Positions 26,529 through 34,851 of a stretch of 43,474 nucleotides of DNA are shown piece after piece. The stretch comes from an uncultured Lachnospiraceae bacterium. Its GTDB lineage: Bacteria; Bacillota; Clostridia; Lachnospirales; Lachnospiraceae. The notes beneath the pieces are model-generated. The model was not told where the DNA came from. It searched no databases and saw only the letters and a program-made list of their open reading frames with translations. Numbering within the stretch: position 1 is the stretch's first letter; each line of letters opens with the position of its first letter. The position numbers were made by a program, and so were the translations under genes. The DNA lies in NCBI GenBank assembly GCA_947630595.1, contig CANRIG010000023.1:1-43474 (forward strand), in the 5' to 3' direction.

Positions 26529-26572
26529 AATAGCCAATTGTGTGCAAATAATCACAAAGCTTGAATTAGGTG

Positions 26573-26601
26573 TTGTAATTTTTTTGTAAACAGATTATAA
26601 T
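26573..26601 (+). promoter_or_regulatory. Near-consensus sigma-A promoter for the P-loop gene
   Basis: TTGTAA (26573-26578), a 17-bp T-rich spacer and a perfect TATAAT (26596-26601). Transcription would start near 26608. It is one of the strongest-looking promoters in the window. Confidence 0.85.
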
Positions 26602-26643
26602 GATAGCGTGACAATCATTCGCTACTATAAGGAGGAGATGACC

Positions 26644-27063
26644 ATGATACAGTTCATCGTAGGTGAAAAGGGAAAAGGCAAGACAAAGATTTTACTTGAC
26701 AAAGTAAATTCAGAGGTAAAGACAGCTCATGGAAACATCGTATATCTGGACAAAAGCGCAAAGCATATGTACGAGCTCAACAACAGAATCCGTCTGATTG
26801 ACGTTTCGTCGTTCAGGCTTGCATCCAGCGGTGAATTCATTGGTTTCATTTACGGTATTCTTTCACAGGATCACGATCTGGAACAGATGTATCTGGACAG
26901 TTTTCTGAAGATTTCGATGACGGACGAGGACACCGTCAACGACATGTTTGAGAGACTGGAGCAGATCAGCAAAGAGTTCAACGTAACCATGGTCATCAGC
27001 GTCTCGATTGGCGCAGGCGCGCTCAGAGAAAAATTTAAAGAGAATATTATCGCGGAATTATAA
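26644..27063 (+). CDS. Small P-loop protein of unknown function (sometimes annotated PilT-like)
   Basis: A 139-residue protein with Walker A GEKGKGKTK (Lys13) right at the N-terminus and ISVSIG near the C-terminus. It lacks the size and the motifs of real PilT/GspE ATPases, although similar clostridial proteins carry that label; I regard the name as unsafe. The ATG at 26644 has AGGAGG at 26630-26635 with 8-nt spacing; ATG at 26638 is too close. It has its own strong promoter, an optimal ribosome-binding site and a strong terminator, and its codons look less GC-biased than those of its neighbours. That points to a highly expressed single-gene unit. The function is not known to me. Confidence 0.8.
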   Translation: MIQFIVGEKGKGKTKILLDKVNSEVKTAHGNIVYLDKSAKHMYELNNRIRLIDVSSFRLASSGEFIGFIYGILSQDHDLEQMYLDSFLKISMTDEDTVNDMFERLEQISKEFNVTMVISVSIGAGALREKFKENIIAEL

Positions 27064-27072
27064 AGCGCTTGT

Positions 27073-27103
27073 AAAACCAGGGCCGAAGGGGCCCTGGTTT
27101 TTT
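27073..27103. terminator. Strong bidirectional intrinsic terminator
   Basis: AAAACCAGGGCC (27073-27084) pairs perfectly with GGCCCTGGTTTT (27090-27101) around a GAAGG loop, with T6 on the plus strand. It lies between the converging P-loop gene and the DUF378 gene and can serve both. Confidence 0.9.
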
Positions 27104-27113
27104 GGAAGCCTTT

Positions 27114-27326
27114 TCAGGACTCCCGGCCGATTTCTCTCACTCTGCCGTAGAGGCTCAGGAGATACAGGCCGGCAAGACCGACCAGAGCATATACCACTCT
27201 TGAAATCCAGCTCATATTGCCAAACAGAAGATTTACAAGATCAATCCTGAAGATTCCAATCAGGCCCCAGTTGACCGCGCCGACGATGACAAGCGTGAGC
27301 GCGGTGTAATCAAACCATTTGCTCAT
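27114..27326 (-). CDS. DUF378 small membrane protein
   Basis: 70 residues with two hydrophobic helices (TALTLVIVGAVNWGLIGIF and VVYALVGLAGLYLLSL) and the DUF378 hallmark GAVNWGL. The role is unknown; members are small predicted inner-membrane proteins. AAGGAGGG stands 6 nt before the ATG on the minus strand. It is the only minus-strand gene in the first 33 kb. It shares the terminator region with the gene on its left, and its upstream region is shared with the divergent HlyD-like gene. Confidence 0.85.
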   Translation of the reverse strand: MSKWFDYTALTLVIVGAVNWGLIGIFRIDLVNLLFGNMSWISRVVYALVGLAGLYLLSLYGRVREIGRES

Positions 27327-27394
27327 GTTAATCCCTCCTTTTCGCGACCAGTCATAGTTTGTCCGGAAAAAAAGTTTTTATTCAAAAACAAAGG

Positions 27395-27423
27395 TTGTAT
27401 CATTCGGGGGAACATGCTAAAAT
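27395..27423 (+). promoter_or_regulatory. Promoter for the hlyD-like/yggS/sepF/ylmH operon
   Basis: TTGTAT (27395-27400), 17-bp spacer, TAAAAT (27418-27423) with an extended -10 TGC just before it. Transcription would begin near 27430, upstream of the AGGAGG at 27454-27459. This also rules out the longer reading of the gene from 27359. Confidence 0.75.
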
Positions 27424-27466
27424 AGATTGCGAAATTTTGGTTGTCGCGTTTACAGGAGGCACTCTT

Positions 27467-28831
27467 TTGGGCAGGAGCGGGCGCAGGAAAAAAATTACAA
27501 AATACAGAAGGTATTCCTTCTTCAATATTGGCACGCTGTTGTTCGGCACCGTCTTTATTTATATGGTGATCTCCACGTTCATGTACCTGACGGAGAAGCA
27601 CATCACGCCCTACGAGGTGCACAAGGGGGCGATTACCGGAAACTACCGGTATCAGGCGCTTTCCCTGCGCACGGAGGAGGTGGTGAACGCTCCGCAGTCC
27701 GGCAGCGTGCGCTATTTCGAGCGCGAGGGCAGCAAGGCCTCCGCGGGCAGCGTGATCTGTGCGGTCAACGAGACCGGTTCGCAGTCTCTGGCCTCGATCA
27801 GCGATTTTGAGCTGGACGACAGGGACGAGAGCCGCCTGCGCGATACCATGATGAGCTTTACCATCAACTACAGCGGCAGCGGTTTTCAGCGGGTCTACGA
27901 CCTGAAATCGGGCGTTGAGGGCCTGATCTCCGAGATCGTCGAGGATAATTCCAGCGACTACGTCAGCGTCCGCAATCAGTGCACGGCCCCGGATTCCGGC
28001 TTTGTGATCTACAGCATCGACGGGTTTGAGACGGTGACCGAGGATCAGCTGACGTCGGACATGTTCAGCCAGACCAGCTATGACGAGGTCGGCCTGCGCA
28101 ACCAGAAAAGCGTCCGCGCCGGCGATCCGCTGTTCAAGCTGATCACCAACGAGGACTGGACGCTGTATTTCCCGATCGACGAGAAGCTGCAGACCGAGCT
28201 GGCGGACGCCGAAAAGATCCGCTTCCGTTTCCTCAAGGACAACGAGACGTTTACGGCCCCGTTTGCGATCGTGCGAAACGGCGACGAGGCGTTCGGGCGG
28301 ATTTCGCTGGACAATTCGCTGGTGCGCTATGCGACCGACCGCTTTCTGGAGATCGAGCTGGTGCTGAACAAAAAAAGCGGCCTGAAGATTCCGTCTTCGG
28401 CCATCGTGGAGCGCACCTTTTACCGGATTCCGGAGGAATATGTGATCCAGAACCAGGATACGGAGAAAGAGATCGTGCTCAAGGTCGAGAGCTTTGCGGA
28501 GGACGGTTCCTCGTCGGTCCGCTATGTGACGGCGAACGTCTACAAAAAAGAGGACAATGATTACCTCGTGGATCATCAGCTCCTGAACGAGGGCGATTAC
28601 ATCCAGCTGGAGGGCAGCGTCAACCGCATGCAGATTCAGGAGAAGGATGTCACGACCCTGCACGGCGTGTTCAACATCAACAAGGGCTACGCCGTATTCC
28701 GCGAGGTGACGGTGATCGACGAAAACGAGGAATACTGTATCGTGGAGAGCAACAACATCTACAGTCTTGCCGCGTATGACTATATTGTACTGGACGCGTC
28801 CCTGGTGACGGAGGACGAGATTGTATACTGA
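27467..28831 (+). CDS. HlyD-family-like membrane-anchored protein of the sepF cluster
   Basis: About 454 residues: a basic N-terminus (GRSGRRKKITKYRR), one transmembrane helix (roughly 18-40), then a mostly beta extracytoplasmic region with a barrel-sandwich-like segment (NAPQSGSVRYFEREGS) and HlyD-type repeats. Clostridial relatives are called HlyD-family adaptor proteins, but no transporter is encoded nearby and the host is presumably monoderm, so a cell-division or envelope role is as likely. The start is TTG at 27467, 7 nt after AGGAGG and downstream of the promoter. It is followed by yggS after 15 bp. Confidence 0.75.
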   Translation: MGRSGRRKKITKYRRYSFFNIGTLLFGTVFIYMVISTFMYLTEKHITPYEVHKGAITGNYRYQALSLRTEEVVNAPQSGSVRYFEREGSKASAGSVICAVNETGSQSLASISDFELDDRDESRLRDTMMSFTINYSGSGFQRVYDLKSGVEGLISEIVEDNSSDYVSVRNQCTAPDSGFVIYSIDGFETVTEDQLTSDMFSQTSYDEVGLRNQKSVRAGDPLFKLITNEDWTLYFPIDEKLQTELADAEKIRFRFLKDNETFTAPFAIVRNGDEAFGRISLDNSLVRYATDRFLEIELVLNKKSGLKIPSSAIVERTFYRIPEEYVIQNQDTEKEIVLKVESFAEDGSSSVRYVTANVYKKEDNDYLVDHQLLNEGDYIQLEGSVNRMQIQEKDVTTLHGVFNINKGYAVFREVTVIDENEEYCIVESNNIYSLAAYDYIVLDASLVTEDEIVY

Positions 28832-28846
28832 CGGAGGGGAGCAGCT

Positions 28847-29560
28847 ATGATCACAGAGAATCTTGCTTTGGTGGAGGAGCGGATTGCGGCCGCGTGCGCG
28901 CGGGCCGGGCGGGAGCGCAGCGAGGTGCAGCTGATCGCGGTCAGCAAGACCAAACCGGCGGAGATGCTGCGCGAGGCCTATGAGGCGGGCGTGCGGGACT
29001 TCGGGGAAAACAAGCCCCAGGAGATCCGGGACAAGCATCCGCTGCTGCCGGAGGATATCCGCTGGCACATGATCGGCCATCTGCAGCGCAACAAGATCAA
29101 ATACATCATCGACAGGGTCTGCATGATCCATTCCGTGGATTCCCTGCGGCTGGCGCAGGCGATCGACGAGGAGGCCGGAAAGCGCGGCCTGGTCATGCCG
29201 GTGCTGGCGGAGGTAAACATGGCGAAGGAGGCTTCCAAGGGCGGGATTATGCCGGAGGAGGCGGAGGAATTTATCAGACAGATCAGCATATTGCCGCATA
29301 TTCATGTGGAAGGTCTGATGACGATCGCGCCGTTTACGGAACATGCGGAGGAAAATCGCCCGTATTTTCGTAATTTGAGGAAATTATGTGTTGACATTGG
29401 ACAGAAAAGCATTGATAATGTGAGTATGTGCAGACTTAGTATGGGAATGACCGGGGATTACGAGGTGGCCATCGAGGAAGGGGCTACGATGGTGCGCGTA
29501 GGCACCGGCATTTTCGGCGAACGGTTTTACGGGAGCACACAACAGGATGGGAGAGCATAA
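28847..29560 (+). CDS. YggS-family PLP homeostasis protein
   Basis: A 237-residue single-domain PLP-binding protein of the YggS/PLPBP/YlmE family, involved in PLP supply and amino-acid balance, with no proven catalysis. The PLP lysine is K34 in AVSKTKP. Other motifs are DFGENKPQE, WHMIGHLQRNK, MGMTGDYEVAIEEGATMVRVG and the ending GTGIFGER. GGAGGGGA precedes the ATG. It corresponds to ylmE, which in Firmicutes lies just before sepF, as here (2-bp gap). Confidence 0.95.
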   Translation: MITENLALVEERIAAACARAGRERSEVQLIAVSKTKPAEMLREAYEAGVRDFGENKPQEIRDKHPLLPEDIRWHMIGHLQRNKIKYIIDRVCMIHSVDSLRLAQAIDEEAGKRGLVMPVLAEVNMAKEASKGGIMPEEAEEFIRQISILPHIHVEGLMTIAPFTEHAEENRPYFRNLRKLCVDIGQKSIDNVSMCRLSMGMTGDYEVAIEEGATMVRVGTGIFGERFYGSTQQDGRA

Positions 29561-29562
29561 CG

Positions 29563-30156
29563 ATGAGTGTTTTAGATAAATTTTTAAATGCAATGAAGAT
29601 GAATGACGACGACGGTTTTGAGGACGATTACCTCGACGAGGAATACGACGGGTACGACGACTATGAGGAGGAGCGCCCGAAAAAACGCCTTCTGAAGAAA
29701 TATGACGAGGAGGCGGAGGAGGAGCCCGCCCAGTCAAAGGCATCCGTTCAGAATATGCCCGCCCAGCAAACGGAGCGCGCTTCTGCGAGACAGCGCAGCA
29801 CGGCAAGGACCAGCGCGCCGAAGACGTCGTCCAAGGTTTCCCCGATGCGCGCACGGCGCAACGGCGGCATGGAGGTCTGCGTGATCCGTCCCAAGAGCAT
29901 GGAGGACGCGCGGGAGATCACCGAGACGCTGCTGGACGAGTGTACGGTGGTGCTGAATATGGAGGGCCTGGATCTGGACGTGGCGCAGCGGATCATCGAT
30001 TTTTCATCCGGTTCCTGCTATGCGATTCACGGCAACCTGCAGAAGATCAGCAATTATATCTTTATCATCACGCCGCAGAGCGTGGACATCTCCGGGGATT
30101 TCCAGGAGATTCTGAGCGGCGCCTTTGAGGTGCCGTCGTTCGGGACGAGATTCTGA
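29563..30156 (+). CDS. sepF: Cell division protein SepF
   Basis: A 197-residue protein that tethers FtsZ to the membrane and bundles filaments. The N-terminal amphipathic helix is VLDKFLNAMKM. Next comes a very acidic linker (DEEYDGYDDYEEE) and an Ala/Ser-rich stretch. The SepF fold follows from about 100, with VCVIRPKSMEDAREITETLL, VLNMEGLDLDVAQRIIDF and FIITPQSVDIS. The linker makes it longer than B. subtilis SepF (about 150). GGGAGAG precedes the ATG. ylmH starts 1 bp after its stop. Confidence 0.95.
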   Translation: MSVLDKFLNAMKMNDDDGFEDDYLDEEYDGYDDYEEERPKKRLLKKYDEEAEEEPAQSKASVQNMPAQQTERASARQRSTARTSAPKTSSKVSPMRARRNGGMEVCVIRPKSMEDAREITETLLDECTVVLNMEGLDLDVAQRIIDFSSGSCYAIHGNLQKISNYIFIITPQSVDISGDFQEILSGAFEVPSFGTRF

Positions 30157-30157
30157 T

Positions 30158-30907
30158 ATGGATCAGGAGGAACTGCTCGTCAGGCGCATCCGGGAGCTGG
30201 CGACGCTGGCGGACCGCAGAGGCTGCGCGACCTTTACCGATTTTTTGAATTTGAACGAACAACATATTCTGTTTCAGACCTTACAAAAGTTTTCCTGGAT
30301 TCAAGGGGAAACTTTTGGCGGTTATGAGGGTGCGGAGCGGCGGATGGCGGCTTTCGTGCCCGCGGACTCCCGCGGCTGGGAATATCCGATCGCCTGCATC
30401 CGCGCGGTGCCGCTGCAGGCGAAGTTCGCGGAGCCTTTAACGCACCGCGATATTCTCGGCGCTCTGATGCACCTGGGCATCGAACGCTCCCGGACCGGCG
30501 ACATCGCCGTCTGCGGGACAGAGTTTTATCTGTTCTGCCATACGGCGCTGGCTCAGACGGTCTGCGAGGAGCTGACGCGCATCCGGCATACCTCCGTGCG
30601 CTGCACGGTCTGCGATTTGCACAGCTTTTCCTATCAGCCCGCGACGCAGACGGTGCGCGGCACCGTGGCCTCGGTGCGCCTCGACGCGCTGATGGCGCTG
30701 GCGTTCCAATCCTCGCGCAGCAGCCTGCTGCCGCTGATCGGGGAAGGAAAGGTGTTTGTCAACGGCAGGCTGGTTACGACCAACGCCTATACGCCGAGGG
30801 AGCAGGATATCGTTTCCGTGCGCGGGCTGGGACGGTTCCGCTACGTCGGTACGACCGGCTCCACCAGGAAAGGGCGCTGCGCGGTGACGGTGGAGCGTTA
30901 TGTATGA
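30158..30907 (+). CDS. YlmH-type RNA-binding protein with S4 domain
   Basis: 249 residues with an N-terminal globular domain, a middle region RDILGALMHLGIERSRTGDI that is diagnostic for YlmH, and a C-terminal S4 RNA-binding domain (LLPLIGEGKVFVNGRLV). YlmH proteins act on the ribosome during quality control of stalled peptides and were earlier grouped with division genes because of location. The start follows the sepF stop by 1 bp without a strong ribosome-binding site, so it probably relies on coupling. A tandem array begins inside its final codons. Confidence 0.92.
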   Translation: MDQEELLVRRIRELATLADRRGCATFTDFLNLNEQHILFQTLQKFSWIQGETFGGYEGAERRMAAFVPADSRGWEYPIACIRAVPLQAKFAEPLTHRDILGALMHLGIERSRTGDIAVCGTEFYLFCHTALAQTVCEELTRIRHTSVRCTVCDLHSFSYQPATQTVRGTVASVRLDALMALAFQSSRSSLLPLIGEGKVFVNGRLVTTNAYTPREQDIVSVRGLGRFRYVGTTGSTRKGRCAVTVERYV

Positions 30908-31000
30908 GAGATTTGTAAAATAGCATGAAAGATTTACAAAAATGGCATGAAAGATTTGCAAAATGGCATGAAAGATTTGCAGAATGGCATGAAGCATGCC
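30904..31000 (+). repeat. 21-bp tandem array between ylmH and aroB
   Basis: Units start at 30904, 30925 (22 bp), 30947 and 30968, plus a 12-bp partial at 30989-31000. Each reads ATGAAAGATTTGCAAAATGG or a close variant. The first unit includes the ylmH stop codon and the array ends a few bases before the aroB ribosome-binding site. Confidence 0.92.
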
Positions 31001-31013
31001 GTCGGAGGTACTT

Positions 31014-32135
31014 ATGAAAAAGAAGCAGAGACAGGAACTGCAGACCGTGATCACGGTAAAGACAAAGGGCAACGCCCCTTATGATATTGTGCTGAAGGAC
31101 TCGTTCGACGGTCTGCCGGAGTATCTGACCGGGCTCGGCTGCCCGGGGCACCGCATCTGCATTGTGACGGATTCCAACATCGCGCCGCTGTACCTGGAGG
31201 AGGTGCGCGCGGCCGTGAGTGGGTGCGCCGCTCAGGTGGAGACGTTTGCGTTTGCGGCCGGGGAGGCCAGCAAGACGCTGGACACCGTGCGCCAGATTTA
31301 CGAGAAGCTGATTCTGGCGGGCTTTGACCGCAAGGATTATCTGCTGGCGCTCGGCGGCGGCGTGGTCGGCGACATCACGGGTTTTGCGGCGGCCACGTTT
31401 CTGCGCGGCATCCGTTTTATTCAGGTGCCGACGACGCTGCTGTCCCAGATCGACAGCAGTGTGGGCGGAAAGACGGGCGTGGATTTCGACCAGTACAAAA
31501 ACATGGTGGGCGCGTTCCACCAGCCGGCGCACGTCTACATCAATGTCTCTGTTTTGCGCACGCTGCCGGAGGAGCAGTTTGCCAGCGGCATGGGCGAGCT
31601 GTTGAAATACGGTATCAGCCTGGACGCGGATTTTTACGAGTGGGCGATCGACCACATGGGCGAGCTCGAGGAGCGGGAGCCGGAGGCGCTGACCTGGGCG
31701 GTGTCCCAGTGCTGCCAGCTCAAGCGCTATATCGTTGAGAAAGACCCGACCGACCTCGGGGACCGCGCGCTGCTCAATTTCGGCCATACGGTCGGCCATG
31801 CGATCGAGAAGCTCAAGAATTTTGAGCTGCAGCATGGCGCCTGCGTGGCCCTCGGCTATGTGGCGGCGGCCTATATTTCCTGGAAGCGCGGACTGCTGGA
31901 CGAGGATGAATTTTATGAGATCCGTGACATGAACGTGGGTTTCGGGCTGCCGATTTCCTTTGACGGCCTCTCCTCGGAGGACGTGGTGGCGGCCACGAAG
32001 AAGGACAAGAAGATGGAGGCCGGCCACATCAAGTTCATTCTCCTGAAGAAGCTGGGCCGTGCTTTTATCGACACGAGCGTGAGCGAGCAGGAGATGCTGG
32101 AGGCCGTTCGCTTTTTGAATGCGGATGAGGCATAA
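31014..32135 (+). CDS. aroB: 3-dehydroquinate synthase
   Basis: Second step of the shikimate pathway: DAHP to 3-dehydroquinate with NAD and a divalent metal. 373 residues with the NAD loop LALGGGVVGDITGFAA, VPTTLLSQIDSSVGGKTGVD, the metal ligands in GELLKYG and LNFGHTVGHAIE, and KKDKKMEAGHIKF. GGAGG at 31004-31008 sets the ATG at 31014. No other aromatic-pathway gene is near, so aroB stands alone between ylmH and lspA. Its ribosome-binding site lies right after the tandem array. Confidence 0.96.
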   Translation: MKKKQRQELQTVITVKTKGNAPYDIVLKDSFDGLPEYLTGLGCPGHRICIVTDSNIAPLYLEEVRAAVSGCAAQVETFAFAAGEASKTLDTVRQIYEKLILAGFDRKDYLLALGGGVVGDITGFAAATFLRGIRFIQVPTTLLSQIDSSVGGKTGVDFDQYKNMVGAFHQPAHVYINVSVLRTLPEEQFASGMGELLKYGISLDADFYEWAIDHMGELEEREPEALTWAVSQCCQLKRYIVEKDPTDLGDRALLNFGHTVGHAIEKLKNFELQHGACVALGYVAAAYISWKRGLLDEDEFYEIRDMNVGFGLPISFDGLSSEDVVAATKKDKKMEAGHIKFILLKKLGRAFIDTSVSEQEMLEAVRFLNADEA

Positions 32136-32204
32136 AAAAGATGCATTGTTTCCCGTATGAAGCATGGCGGGCGCAGGAAAGCATCTTACATGAGGAATTA
32201 TGTT

Positions 32205-32708
32205 ATGAGCAGGAGAGATTATCTTCCCGCAGGCGCGGTGCTTGCGGGACTTCTTTTGGCACTGGATCAGTTTACAAAATACCTGGCGCTGACCCGGCTG
32301 GCGGGGACGCCCGGCTGTCCGCTGATTCCGGGCGTGTTTGAACTGTTTTACCTGGAAAACCGGGGCGCGGCGTTCGGCGTTCTGAGCGGCCGGCAGTGGT
32401 TTTTCATCGCGGTTGCCGCGGTGATGATGGCGGCGGCCGTTTTCGTGTACCTGCGCCTGCCCGAGGACCGGCATTACCATCTGCTGCGCGTGGTCTGCGT
32501 GCTGATTCTGGCGGGAGCCGCTGGAAATATGACGGACCGCTTTGTGCACCATTACGTGATTGACTTTCTCTATTTTTCCCTGATCGATTTCCCGGTGTTC
32601 AATGTGGCGGACAGCTATGTCTGCGTCGGGGCGGCGCTGGCTGTGGTGTCCATGTTTACGCTGTACAAAGAGGACGATTTCGGGTTTTTGATACCGGGGA
32701 AGAAGTGA
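32205..32708 (+). CDS. lspA: Lipoprotein signal peptidase (signal peptidase II)
   Basis: A 167-residue membrane aspartyl protease that cleaves prolipoprotein signal peptides after diacylglyceryl transfer. It has four hydrophobic segments, ENRGAAFGVL (51-60), and the catalytic aspartates D111 in AGNMTDRF and D136 in FNVADSYV. The ATG at 32205 follows GAGGA at 32192-32196; an upstream ATG at 32190 is the alternative. Its stop overlaps the GTG start of the next gene, the usual lspA-rluD coupling. Confidence 0.94.
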   Translation: MSRRDYLPAGAVLAGLLLALDQFTKYLALTRLAGTPGCPLIPGVFELFYLENRGAAFGVLSGRQWFFIAVAAVMMAAAVFVYLRLPEDRHYHLLRVVCVLILAGAAGNMTDRFVHHYVIDFLYFSLIDFPVFNVADSYVCVGAALAVVSMFTLYKEDDFGFLIPGKK

Positions 32709-33736
32709 AAAAAGTTTATTTGGGTGAGAGAAAAAAGATGCAGTATGACGGGTGCGGATTAGATGAAAAATGGATAACTCAGGCGCAGGTTTCGGATTCT
32801 GACCTGACGGGAGAGGGAGAGCAGCCGGAAGTACAGACAGTTACGGTTTCCGCTGAGGAGGCCGGCAGCCGTCTGGACGTTGTCCTGTCCCGGCATTTCC
32901 CGGACGTGAGCAGGAGCTATCTGCAGAAGCTGGTGCGCGCCGGCGTGGTGACGCTGAACGGCAGGACGGCCAGGGCCGGTGGGAAACTGGCGGCGGGTGA
33001 CCTCATCGCCGTCGCGTTTCCGGAGCCGGAGCCGCTCTCGGTGGAGCCGGAGCCGATTCCGCTGGACATCCTGTACGAGGACGACGACCTGCTTGTGGTC
33101 AACAAGCCCAAGGGCATGGTGGTGCATCCGGCGGCGGGGCATTACAGCGGAACGCTGGTCAACGCGCTGCTGTATCACTGCGGCGACAGCCTCTCCGGGA
33201 TCAACGGCGTGCTGCGGCCGGGGATCGTCCACCGCATCGACCAGAACACGACCGGTTCGCTGATTGTCTGCAAAAATGATTTCGCCCATCAGGCCATCGC
33301 CGAACAGCTCGCGATCCATTCCATTACCCGGAAATACCGCACGATCGTTCACGGCGTCCTGCGCGAGGACGGCACGGTGCACACCACGATCGGCCGGCAT
33401 CCGCAGCGCCGCAAGGAGATGGCGGCGAACGTCGCGGGCGGCAGGGATGCGGTCACACATTACCATGTGCTGGAGACGTTCGCACAGTTTACCTATCTGG
33501 AATGCCGTCTGGAAACCGGGCGCACGCATCAGATCCGCGTACACATGAAGCACATCGGCCATCCGGTGCTGGGCGACGACGTCTACGGCCCGTCCAGATG
33601 CCCGTTCGCGGGCCTGCAGGGGCAGACGCTGCACGCGATGACAATCGGCTTTGTGCACCCGCGTACCGGCGCATATCTGGAATTTGAGGCTCCGCTGCCG
33701 GCGTATTTTGAGGAGCTGCTGCGGAAATTGCGGTGA
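32705..33736 (+). CDS. RluD-type 23S rRNA pseudouridine synthase
   Basis: A 343-residue RluA-family enzyme. An S4 domain (SRLDVVLSRHFPDVSRSYLQKL, split over 55-76) precedes the catalytic domain. The catalytic aspartate is D179 in VHRIDQNTTG, where the family usually reads HRLDKDTSG. RETGRTHQIR-like motifs are present as LETGRTHQIRVH. The GTG at 32705 overlaps the lspA stop; an ATG at 32738 could instead be used. Which uridines it modifies cannot be told from sequence, although RluD-like enzymes usually act in helix 69. Confidence 0.9.
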   Translation: MKKVYLGERKKMQYDGCGLDEKWITQAQVSDSDLTGEGEQPEVQTVTVSAEEAGSRLDVVLSRHFPDVSRSYLQKLVRAGVVTLNGRTARAGGKLAAGDLIAVAFPEPEPLSVEPEPIPLDILYEDDDLLVVNKPKGMVVHPAAGHYSGTLVNALLYHCGDSLSGINGVLRPGIVHRIDQNTTGSLIVCKNDFAHQAIAEQLAIHSITRKYRTIVHGVLREDGTVHTTIGRHPQRRKEMAANVAGGRDAVTHYHVLETFAQFTYLECRLETGRTHQIRVHMKHIGHPVLGDDVYGPSRCPFAGLQGQTLHAMTIGFVHPRTGAYLEFEAPLPAYFEELLRKLR

Positions 33737-33808
33737 GCAGGGCGGAACAGAAGCAGTAAAACAGGCTGCATTATGTTCAATCCAGGCTGCAGTAAATTTC
33801 ACGTACGC

Positions 33809-34585
33809 CTAGTCTGCTGCTTCATCAGATGCTTTCCCGGGATGCTTTGCGCGCCTTGGGTCCGGATAGCGCGGCGCAAAATCCGGCAGGCTGCCGTTTT
33901 GGATGGCTGTGAAAATGCGCTTGCGGACGCCGGGATGCTCGGCATCCAGCCTGCGGATCAGCGTTTTTGCGTATTCGCGCTGGGTCTGCCCGTCCGCCGG
34001 GCAGGGATTTTTTACGACCGGAAGCTGGTATTTGTTGCGGAATCCGCGGACATCGGCTTCATCCACGTACATCAGCGGGCGGATCAGCGTCAGGCCGGTG
34101 CGGTCGAGGTGCGTGACCGGCGAGAAGGTATGCAGCCGTCCCTCCAGAATCAGCGACATCAGCAGGGTTTCGATCAGGTCGTCTTTGTGATGCGCGTAAG
34201 CGATTTTGTTGCAGCCGAGCGACAGCGCCGTGCGGTTAAACGCGCCTTTGCGCAGTTTGGCGCAGAGCGAGCAGGGGTTGGATTCCTTTCGCTCGTCAAA
34301 TACGACCCGCGCGATCTGTGTATCGACCACCGTGTAAGGGACTCCCAGCTGTTCACACAGCGCCCGCACCGGCTCTGTGTGAAAGTCCGGGTAACCCATG
34401 GAGACGGTGACGGCCTCGACCGTAAACGGATTCGGATAAAAATCTTTCAGTTTTGCGAGAGCGTACAGCATCGTCAGACTGTCTTTGCCACCGGAAATGC
34501 CGAGCGCAATTTTGTCGCCCGGCTGAATCATCCGGTATTCATCGACCGCTTTTCTGGTCAGACTCAGTAATTTTTGCAGCTGCAT
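33809..34585 (-). CDS. TtcA-like tRNA 2-thiolation protein
   Basis: A 258-residue PP-loop ATPase. The ATP pyrophosphatase motif is SGGKDS (31-36). The cluster-type cysteines are C105 and C108 in NPCSLCAKLRKG, and a later NPCPADG cysteine completes the trio expected for TtcA-type Fe-S enzymes, which 2-thiolate C32 of tRNA. YAHHKDDLIETLL is also diagnostic. On the minus strand AAAGGAT lies 5 nt before the ATG at 34585, so the longer reading is rejected. It converges with the pseudouridine synthase gene; the 72-bp gap shows no clear terminator. Confidence 0.88.
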   Translation of the reverse strand: MQLQKLLSLTRKAVDEYRMIQPGDKIALGISGGKDSLTMLYALAKLKDFYPNPFTVEAVTVSMGYPDFHTEPVRALCEQLGVPYTVVDTQIARVVFDERKESNPCSLCAKLRKGAFNRTALSLGCNKIAYAHHKDDLIETLLMSLILEGRLHTFSPVTHLDRTGLTLIRPLMYVDEADVRGFRNKYQLPVVKNPCPADGQTQREYAKTLIRRLDAEHPGVRKRIFTAIQNGSLPDFAPRYPDPRRAKHPGKASDEAAD

Positions 34586-34851
34586 GAGTGATCCTTTCTT
34601 TTTAAGGTGTTTTACATGTAGCATTTTACATGGACATTTTTATGGATTTCTATGGAATTCCGGCGCGTGCAGGCGATTATCGTTCAGCACGGCCTTCCTG
34701 AAACAGCACAGGTATGTGGGTATTATAGCGGTTCCCTGATTTTTATTCAATAGCCGATTGTTTTGTGAGGTTTTGTTTTTTTAATAGTTGCTTATTGCGG
34801 CAATTGGCTTTATTATTTGATTAAATCATTGAGAGGGCAGGAGAGAAGCAA

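Noticed and set aside
26644-27063. PilT twitching-motility ATPase
   Set aside because: It is only 139 residues and has just a P-loop; the Asp/His boxes and size of PilT are missing.
27323-29344. 673-codon minus-strand frame
   Set aside because: It is antisense to the hlyD-like and yggS genes, rich in His/Leu/Arg shadow composition, and starts nowhere plausible.
30904-31000. CRISPR array or short repeat peptide gene
   Set aside because: No spacers, and the frame is interrupted by a 22-bp unit and stop codons, so no continuous repeat peptide is coded.
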